From NCBI GenBank assembly GCA_030151635.1, contig JASLDF010000073.1, positions 1 to 46,251 of the forward strand: a DNA stretch of 46,251 nucleotides, written 5' to 3'. This DNA is from Bacteroides sp. (GTDB taxonomy: Bacteria; Bacteroidota; Bacteroidia; Bacteroidales; Bacteroidaceae). Made by a program: the position numbers and the translations under genes. The notes below the pieces were generated by a model that was given only the letters and a program-made list of their open reading frames with translations, had not been told where the DNA came from and did no database searches. Of this stretch, positions 41,651 to 46,251 are shown piece after piece; the stretch's first letter is position 1; each line of letters starts with the position of its first letter.

Positions 41651-43195
41651 ATGAAGAAATCTACTATCTGGATTTTAGGTATCGTTATGGCATTCTCTTT
41701 TTTGAGTCTGATTTTTCTGCAGGTTCGTTACATTGAAGAGATGATAAGAATGCGAAACGAACAATTCGATGAGTCTGTTCGTAGAAGTTTGTATCGTGTG
41801 TCAAAGCATATTGAACTAGCTGAAGCTGAAAGATGGTTGATGAAGGATATTCCAGAATCTAAACGCCAATCTTATTTAGATAGCTCGGCAAGTTCGTCGG
41901 GTGTGTCGATTTCGCATAAGGTAACGATTTCGAATCAGGACGGTACGGGGTATAGCACGTTGGAGGTTCAGTCTCTTAATAATGATACGAATAAACCTCA
42001 GGTTGAAATGCCGATGAGGTCGGGTGGGCGGTCAATACCTGAAACTTCGCGCTCTTTGGCAGAGACTATAAAAAATAGATATGTTTATCAACGTTCATTA
42101 CTTGATGAGGTTGTTTTACAATTGATTTATAAAGGTAGTGAACAGCGTATTGACGAGAGGGTTGATTTTCAACAGTTAGATAATTACTTAAAAGCTGAAC
42201 TAATAAACAATGGAATTGTTTTACGTTATCATTTTCAAGTAGTTGATAGAAGTGGTGCTGAGATTTATAGGTGCTCGGATTATGAAGAGAAAGGAAATGA
42301 TCGTATTTATGCTCAACCTTTATTTCCGAATGATCCACCAGCGAGAATGAGTTTTATTAAGGTACATTTTCCAGATCGTAAGGATTATATTTATGAATCT
42401 GTAAACTTTATGATTCCGTCAACTATTTTTTCTCTAGTATTGCTTGTAACATTTATATTTACACTGATTGCCATTGCTAGACAGAAGAAGCTTTCGGAAA
42501 TGAAAAATGATTTTATAGATAATATGACACATGAGCTTAAGACTCCTATATCATCAATCTCACTAGCAGCTCAAATGCTGAAAGATCCTGATGTAGGTAA
42601 GTCGCCAACTATGTTTAATCATATCTCTAAGATTATTAATGATGAAACCAAGCGTTTGCAATTCTTAGTTGAAAAGGTGTTACAGATGTCTATGTTTGAA
42701 AGACAACGAACAGCTTTGAAGATGAGAGAAGTTGATGCAAATGATTTAATATCCGGTGTAATTAATACGTTTAGTTTAAAGGTTCAAAGTTATGGTGGAA
42801 AAATAGATTATGACTTGAAGGCCGAAGCTGCAGATGTATTTGTGGATGAAATGCATTTTACAAATGTTGTATTTAACCTAATGGATAACGCTGTTAAATA
42901 TAGAAATAAAGAGGTCGACTTGGTGTTAAATGTGAAAACATGGAATTCGACTGATAAATTAATGATATCAATCGCCGATAATGGAATCGGTATTAAGAAA
43001 GAAGATATAAAGAAAGTTTTCGATAAATTCTATCGCGTGCATACTGGTAATCTGCACGATGTTAAAGGATTTGGATTAGGACTTGCCTATGTGAAAAAGA
43101 TTATAGATGAACATCACGGAACGATCAAGGTTGAAAGTGATTTAAACGTAGGTACAAAATTCATAATTGCATTACCGTTATTAAAAAATAAATGA
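41651..43195 (+). CDS. rprX: RprX-like sensor histidine kinase
   Basis: A 514-residue two-membrane-helix sensor kinase. The first helix is at about residues 7-24 and the second at about 254-276, enclosing a periplasmic sensor of about 230 residues. The phosphorylated His is H294 in DFIDNMTHELKTPISSISLAAQML. The N box (VVFNLMDNAVKYRN) and ATP-lid motifs IADNGIGIKKEDIKKVF and VKGFGLGLAYVKKI are intact. Size, context and the partner one base downstream match the RprX of Bacteroides fragilis, described as affecting tetracycline resistance. The signal it senses is not evident. The upstream 200 bases show no strong -7 element. Confidence 0.85.
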   Translation: MKKSTIWILGIVMAFSFLSLIFLQVRYIEEMIRMRNEQFDESVRRSLYRVSKHIELAEAERWLMKDIPESKRQSYLDSSASSSGVSISHKVTISNQDGTGYSTLEVQSLNNDTNKPQVEMPMRSGGRSIPETSRSLAETIKNRYVYQRSLLDEVVLQLIYKGSEQRIDERVDFQQLDNYLKAELINNGIVLRYHFQVVDRSGAEIYRCSDYEEKGNDRIYAQPLFPNDPPARMSFIKVHFPDRKDYIYESVNFMIPSTIFSLVLLVTFIFTLIAIARQKKLSEMKNDFIDNMTHELKTPISSISLAAQMLKDPDVGKSPTMFNHISKIINDETKRLQFLVEKVLQMSMFERQRTALKMREVDANDLISGVINTFSLKVQSYGGKIDYDLKAEAADVFVDEMHFTNVVFNLMDNAVKYRNKEVDLVLNVKTWNSTDKLMISIADNGIGIKKEDIKKVFDKFYRVHTGNLHDVKGFGLGLAYVKKIIDEHHGTIKVESDLNVGTKFIIALPLLKNK

Positions 43196-43196
43196 T

Positions 43197-43901
43197 ATGG
43201 ACGAAACATTACGTATTTTGCTATGTGAAGATGATGAGAATCTTGGCATGTTATTGAGAGAATATTTACAAGCTAAGGGCTATTCAGCTGACTTATATCC
43301 TGACGGTGAAGAAGGCTATAAAGCATTCTTAAGAAGTAAATATGATTTATGTGTATTTGATGTGATGATGCCTAAAAAGGATGGCTTCACATTAGCTCAA
43401 GAAGTTCGTGCTATTAATGCTGAAATCCCAATTATCTTTTTGACGGCTAAAACCCTGAAAGACGATATTCTAGAAGGATTTAAGATTGGTGCTGACGATT
43501 ATATTACTAAACCTTTCAGTATGGAAGAGTTGACGTTTAGAATCGAGGCTATCTTGAGACGTGTGAAAGGTAAAAGAGCGAAAGAAAAAGCTTTTTATAA
43601 CATTGGTAAATTCTTGTTTGATACTCAAAAACAATTGTTGATTTTGGGTGATGAACAAACAAAATTAACTACAAAAGAGTCTGAGTTGTTAAGTCTTCTT
43701 TGTGCACACACAAATGAAATCTTACAACGTGATTTCGCACTTAAGACAATTTGGATTGATGATAACTATTTCAATGCTCGTAGTATGGACGTTTACATTA
43801 CTAAGTTACGTAAACATCTTAAAGCTGATGAGTCTGTAGAGATTATCAACATTCATGGTAAAGGGTATAAGCTAATTGCCCCTGAGGAATCTGAAGATTA
43901 A
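43197..43901 (+). CDS. rprY: RprY-like response regulator (OmpR/PhoB type)
   Basis: A 234-residue OmpR-family transcription factor. The receiver has the acidic pocket CEDDENL, phospho-acceptor D55 in LCVFDVMMPKKDG, the switch Thr and Lys in PIIFLTAKTLKDD and DDYITKPFSMEEL. The C-terminal winged helix includes TKESELLSLLCAHTNEIL, SMDVYITKLRKHLKADES and INIHGKGYKL. It starts 1 base after the rprX stop and is followed by a bidirectional terminator. In Porphyromonas the orthologue is an orphan regulator linked to oxidative and sodium stress; here the kinase is present. Confidence 0.9.
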   Translation: MDETLRILLCEDDENLGMLLREYLQAKGYSADLYPDGEEGYKAFLRSKYDLCVFDVMMPKKDGFTLAQEVRAINAEIPIIFLTAKTLKDDILEGFKIGADDYITKPFSMEELTFRIEAILRRVKGKRAKEKAFYNIGKFLFDTQKQLLILGDEQTKLTTKESELLSLLCAHTNEILQRDFALKTIWIDDNYFNARSMDVYITKLRKHLKADESVEIINIHGKGYKLIAPEESED

Positions 43902-43924
43902 TTACATCTTACTGATTTAGATAC

Positions 43925-43961
43925 AAAAAAAGTTCATCGTGAAAACGATGAACTTTTTTGT
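43925..43961. terminator. bidirectional terminator after rprY
   Basis: AAAAAAGTTCATCGT and ACGATGAACTTTTTT pair around a GAAA tetraloop, with A- and T-tracts for both strands. It also lies 40 bases past the end of the small minus-strand gene. Confidence 0.92.
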
Positions 43962-44001
43962 TTTATAATTGTGTCCTTGATTTAAGAAGAACAGGTTTGT
44001 C

Positions 44002-44178
44002 TTAGTCAGCAATTTGTTTGTTGATAACGATGTATCCTATGAATCCTCCAAGGATAAGAACAGCTGCAGTACCTAAATATAAGTTGTCATTTAGATTTTG
44101 AGTAAATGCGCATACTGCTAGTATGATTACTCCAATAAGGATTAATAAAATCCCTGAAATTTTTAAAAAGCCTTTCAT
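44002..44178 (-). CDS. small two-helix membrane protein of 58 residues
   Basis: Minus-strand frame from ATG 44178 to TAA at 44002-44004. It reads MKGFLKISGILLILIGVIIL, then a polar turn (TQNLNDNLY), then LGTAAVLILGGFIGYIVINK with a short polar tail. Two hydrophobic helices with a basic N-terminus suggest an inner-membrane protein. The low rate of polar interruptions and the Lys placement fit the positive-inside rule. It shares direction with marR, 145 bases downstream of it, and ends before a terminator, so it is bounded as a real gene. I do not recognise its function. Confidence 0.75.
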   Translation of the reverse strand: MKGFLKISGILLILIGVIILAVCAFTQNLNDNLYLGTAAVLILGGFIGYIVINKQIAD

Positions 44179-44323
44179 TGTGCGATGTTTATTATGTAGG
44201 TTATTATTTTAGATTCATTTTGTACAAATTAAAGCATTATTCTTTAATCTTGAAAATTTATATCATTAAAATAAAGCTTTAACTAACCCTAATTAGGTTG
44301 TTTGACTAACTAAGAGGAGAATT

Positions 44324-44782
44324 CTATCTTTCGTTCTCGTCAGTTGTATTGTAAAATATTCTATTCATAACTTCTTGACAGACTTCTAATTCTTGACTAG
44401 ATATTCCTTCTAGAGCTTCTTTTAAGGTGGTAGTAGTAATAACACTAGCCGGTTCTTCAAGGTCTCTACCAGTTTTTGTTAGGTAGATTAGATTGGTTCT
44501 TCTGTCTTTGACTTGAGATATACGAACTACTAAATGTTGACGCTCCATGTTGTCTAAAAGCCTAGTCATACTTGGCTTGTCTTTAAATGTTGCATCGCAA
44601 AGGTCTTGCTGTTTGACTCCGTCTTTCTTCCACAAATAGATCAAAATGGTCCATTGTTCTGGCGTTATGTCTAACCCTTCTTTTTTAAAATTTCTATATA
44701 ATTTCCGATATATAGCTGCAGATACTTTGCCATTTAAGGTGGCAAAAATTAATCTTAAGTCAAATTGATATTGGTTTGTCAT
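44324..44782 (-). CDS. MarR-family transcriptional regulator
   Basis: A 152-residue winged-helix dimeric regulator. The recognition region is LDITPEQWTILIYLWKKDGVKQQDLCDATFKDKPSMTRLLDNME, followed by the wing VVRISQVKDRRTNLIYLTKTGRD. N- and C-terminal helices (LIFATLNGKVSAAIYRKLYRNF and ALEGISSQELEVCQEVMNRI) form the dimer interface. Its promoter overlaps a palindrome CTTTGTA-T-TACAAAG, the likely operator, so autorepression is expected. It is divergent from rpsF. A regulatory target could be the small membrane protein just downstream. Confidence 0.9.
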   Translation of the reverse strand: MTNQYQFDLRLIFATLNGKVSAAIYRKLYRNFKKEGLDITPEQWTILIYLWKKDGVKQQDLCDATFKDKPSMTRLLDNMERQHLVVRISQVKDRRTNLIYLTKTGRDLEEPASVITTTTLKEALEGISSQELEVCQEVMNRIFYNTTDENER

Positions 44783-44801
44783 AATTTTATTGCTAAAACA
44801 A

Positions 44802-44833
44802 CTTTGTATTACAAAGATAATTTTCTCTTTGTA
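44802..44833 (-). promoter_or_regulatory. marR -7 element with candidate MarR operator
   Basis: Minus-strand TATCTTTG (44812-44819) is a perfect -7. It overlaps the inverted repeat CTTTGTA-T-TACAAAG (44802-44816). A third half-site CTTTGTA is at 44827-44833. Confidence 0.6.
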
Positions 44834-44872
44834 AAAACCTATAATAAAATACGATAATTTCTTATAATATGT

Positions 44873-44904
44873 TTTGGTGGCATTTGCAAAAATGACTATA
44901 TTTG
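44873..44904 (+). promoter_or_regulatory. promoter of the rpsF-rpsR-rplI operon
   Basis: Perfect -33 TTTG (44873-44876) and -7 TATATTTG (44897-44904) with a 20-base spacer, 43 bases before the rpsF ATG. Confidence 0.85.
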
Positions 44905-44947
44905 CACCGAAATAAAAGAATATTATTCAATTTATAATTAAACAAGT

Positions 44948-45295
44948 ATGAATCAATACGAAACCGTTTTCATTTTGACTCCCGTTTTATCTGACGTTCA
45001 GATGAAGGAAGCGGTAGAAAAATTCAAAGATGTTTTAGTTTCTCAAGGAGCTAAAATTATCAATGAAGAGAATTGGGGCCTTAAAAAAATGGCTTACCCT
45101 ATCCAAAAAAAATCAACTGGTTTTTATCAGTTAGTTGAATTCGAAGCAGAGCCTTCTGTTATCGATCAACTAGAAGTTAACTTCCGCCGTGACGAACGTG
45201 TTATCCGTTTCTTAACATTTAGAATGGACAAATACGCTTCTGAATATGCTGCTAAGAGAAGAAACATTAAATCAACAAAAAAGGAGGGTAATTAA
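44948..45295 (+). CDS. rpsF: 30S ribosomal protein S6
   Basis: bS6 binds the platform of the small subunit beside bS18. The 115-residue protein starts MNQYETVFILTPVLSDVQMKEAVEKF. It has EENWGLKKMAYPIQKKSTGFYQLVEF and NFRRDERVIRFLTFRMDKYASEYAAKRR. Length is normal. There is no Shine-Dalgarno upstream, only AT-rich sequence, the rule in this phylum. Its final codons overlap the rpsR Shine-Dalgarno. Confidence 0.98.
   Translation: MNQYETVFILTPVLSDVQMKEAVEKFKDVLVSQGAKIINEENWGLKKMAYPIQKKSTGFYQLVEFEAEPSVIDQLEVNFRRDERVIRFLTFRMDKYASEYAAKRRNIKSTKKEGN
45280..45287 (+). promoter_or_regulatory. exceptionally strong Shine-Dalgarno of rpsR
   Basis: AAAGGAGG is complementary over 8 bases to the CCUCCUUU expected at the 16S rRNA tail of this phylum. 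It lies 10 bases before the ATG, within the last rpsF codons. Confidence 0.8.
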
Positions 45296-45297
45296 TT

Positions 45298-45567
45298 ATG
45301 GCACAAGCTCAATCAGAAATCAGATATTTAACTCCACCATCAGTAGACGTTAAAAAGAAAAAATACTGTCGTTTCAAAAAGAACGGTATTAAGTACATCG
45401 ATTACAAGGACCCAGAATTCTTGAAAAAGTTCTTAAACGAACAAGGAAAGATTCTTCCTCGTCGTATTACAGGTACTTCTTTGAAGTTCCAACGTCGTAT
45501 TGCTCAAGCAGTAAAGAGAGCACGCCATTTAGCGTTACTCCCATATGTAACTGACATGATGAAATAA
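45298..45567 (+). CDS. rpsR: 30S ribosomal protein S18
   Basis: bS18, which contacts bS6 and, in Bacteroidota, helps form the pocket that hides the anti-Shine-Dalgarno. The 89-residue protein contains VDVKKKKYCRFKKNGIKYIDYKDPEFLKKFLNEQGKILPRRITGTSLKFQRRIAQAVKRARHLALLPYV, described here by its ends KKKYCRFKK and RARHLALLPYV. It lies 2 bases after rpsF and has an unusually strong Shine-Dalgarno. Confidence 0.98.
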   Translation: MAQAQSEIRYLTPPSVDVKKKKYCRFKKNGIKYIDYKDPEFLKKFLNEQGKILPRRITGTSLKFQRRIAQAVKRARHLALLPYVTDMMK

Positions 45568-45570
45568 TTG

Positions 45571-45577
45571 AAGGAGG
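45571..45577 (+). promoter_or_regulatory. strong Shine-Dalgarno of rplI
   Basis: AAGGAGG lies 7 bases before the rplI ATG, optimal spacing for a lineage that normally does not use such sites. Confidence 0.8.
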
Positions 45578-45584
45578 ATTTGTA

Positions 45585-46025
45585 ATGAATATTATATTAA
45601 AAGAAGACATCGTAAGTTTAGGATATAAAGGTGACATCATTGATGTAAAACCAGGTTACGCACGTAACTTCCTAATCCCTACAGGTAAAGCCGTTATCGC
45701 TTCTTCATCTGCAAAGAAAATGCTTGCTGAAGATCTTAAACAACGTGCTCACAAGTTAGAGAAAATTAGAAAAGATGCTGAAGCTATTGCTAACACACTA
45801 GAAGGCGTTTCATTGACTATTGCTACTAAAGTAAGCTCAACTGGAACAATCTTTGGTTCTGTTACTAACATCCAAATTGCTGAAGCTCTTGAGAAACTAG
45901 GTCATAATATCGACAGAAAACTTATCATCGTTAAAGGTGTGAAAGAAGTTGGTAATTATACTGCTCAAGTTAAACTTCACAAGGAAGTCGTAGTTGAGAT
46001 TCCTTTCGAAGTAGTTGCTGAGTAA
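45585..46025 (+). CDS. rplI: 50S ribosomal protein L9
   Basis: bL9, the elongated L1-stalk-base protein. The N-domain begins MNIILKEDIVSLGYKGDIID, with VKPGYARNFLIPTGKAVIAS. A long linker helix (MLAEDLKQRAHKLEKIRKDA) joins a C-domain with VSSTGTIFGSVTNIQIAEALEKLG and AQVKLHKEVVVEIPFEVVAE. Length 146 is normal. It is the last gene of the operon, before a strong terminator. Confidence 0.98.
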   Translation: MNIILKEDIVSLGYKGDIIDVKPGYARNFLIPTGKAVIASSSAKKMLAEDLKQRAHKLEKIRKDAEAIANTLEGVSLTIATKVSSTGTIFGSVTNIQIAEALEKLGHNIDRKLIIVKGVKEVGNYTAQVKLHKEVVVEIPFEVVAE

Positions 46026-46047
46026 TTTAGCCTATTTTAAAATATAG

Positions 46048-46078
46048 AAAAGGAGAATCATTTGATTCTCCTTTTTTT
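46048..46078 (+). terminator. terminator of the ribosomal protein operon
   Basis: 12 bp perfect stem AAAGGAGAATCA / TGATTCTCCTTT, loop TT, continuing into seven T. Confidence 0.93.
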
Positions 46079-46149
46079 ATGTGTTAAAGTTTCGTTTAAA
46101 ACAGATAATGGGATCACCGTCAAAAGTGTGGGGATTTATATCAAATTAT

Positions 46150-46157
46150 TATCTTTG
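46150..46157 (+). promoter_or_regulatory. candidate -7 element for the right-edge gene
   Basis: TATCTTTG fits TAnnTTTG and lies 26 bases before the ATG at 46184. Confidence 0.5.
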
Positions 46158-46183
46158 TATTCTATAAATAAAATATAGTGATC

Positions 46184-46251
46184 ATGTCAAAATATGAAGC
46201 CCTTCTCAGTTTAGCAGAGTTCATTTTACCTGCCTCTTTTCTAGATTACTT
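46184..46251 (+). CDS. N-terminal fragment, possibly an ISAon1-type transposase
   Basis: The open frame from ATG 46184 gives 22 codons to the window edge: MSKYEALLSLAEFILPASFL and two more. The start resembles the N-terminal piece of ISAon1-family transposases of Bacteroidota, which begin with a short KYxxLLSLAxFxLP-like helix. That is from memory, and 22 residues are too few for certainty. The upstream GTGTGGGGATTTAT (46126-46139) may be part of an insertion-sequence end. It could also be an unrelated hypothetical gene. Confidence 0.4.
   Translation, partial: MSKYEALLSLAEFILPASFLDY

Overview
The window comes from a low-GC member of the Bacteroidota, most likely order Bacteroidales. Three lines of evidence point there. 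Many promoters fit the Bacteroidota sigma-ABfr pattern (TAnnTTTG at -7, sometimes TTTG at -33). Most start codons lack a Shine-Dalgarno sequence. The gene neighbourhoods match Bacteroides-type genomes: DUF1599 / BT_3928-family / tpiA / SPOR / folE; EF-G2 / rprX / rprY / MarR / rpsF-rpsR-rplI; and pheA / aminotransferase / DAHP synthase-chorismate mutase / tyrA. I cannot name the genus from sequence alone. It is mostly a core chromosomal region. The only sign of mobile DNA is the first 22 codons of a possible transposase at the right edge.

Layout. 1-758 (-): nadK, truncated by the window edge. 863-6904 (+): a tight run of pdxJ, an ExbB/ExbD/TonB energy-transduction set, a DJ-1 family protein, ispD and recG. 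7031-12218 (+): ndk, an M23/LysM envelope hydrolase, a DUF1599 protein coupled to a DoxX/thioredoxin-like membrane protein, tpiA, a SPOR protein and folE. 12260-14287 (-): dnaG. 14378-18254 (-): a four-gene phenylalanine/tyrosine operon with a complete-looking leader attenuator upstream (18271-18475). 18511-24371 (-): a TPR protein, recQ, recJ, a quinone-reductase-like flavoprotein and an acyl-CoA thioesterase. 24780-34165 (+): a Sua5/TsaC-type enzyme, a ClC chloride-transport protein with CBS domains, fmt, rpe, comEC, an NrnA-like phosphoesterase, a DUF4827 lipoprotein and glmM. 34236-39016: queA (-), a DUF2027-Smr protein (+), a two-piece LysO lysine exporter (-) and hemW (-). 39227-43901 (+): an EF-G paralogue with a degraded GTPase site, then the RprX/RprY two-component system. 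44002-44782 (-): an untracked 58-residue membrane protein and a MarR regulator. 44948-46025 (+): rpsF-rpsR-rplI.

The strongest regulatory discovery is the pheA leader. A promoter is followed by a 25-codon peptide in which 10 of 12 consecutive residues are Phe or Tyr. An antiterminator segment lies in the last codons of that peptide, and an intrinsic terminator sits just before pheA. Together these form a classical ribosome-stalling attenuator controlling both Phe and Tyr synthesis. Two other points stand out. The EF-G paralogue lacks the switch I motif and the catalytic His. The rpsR start, in the operon encoding the S6/S18 proteins that hide the anti-Shine-Dalgarno in this phylum, carries an unusually strong Shine-Dalgarno.

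All functional calls rest on reading motifs and neighbourhoods by eye. No database search was run.
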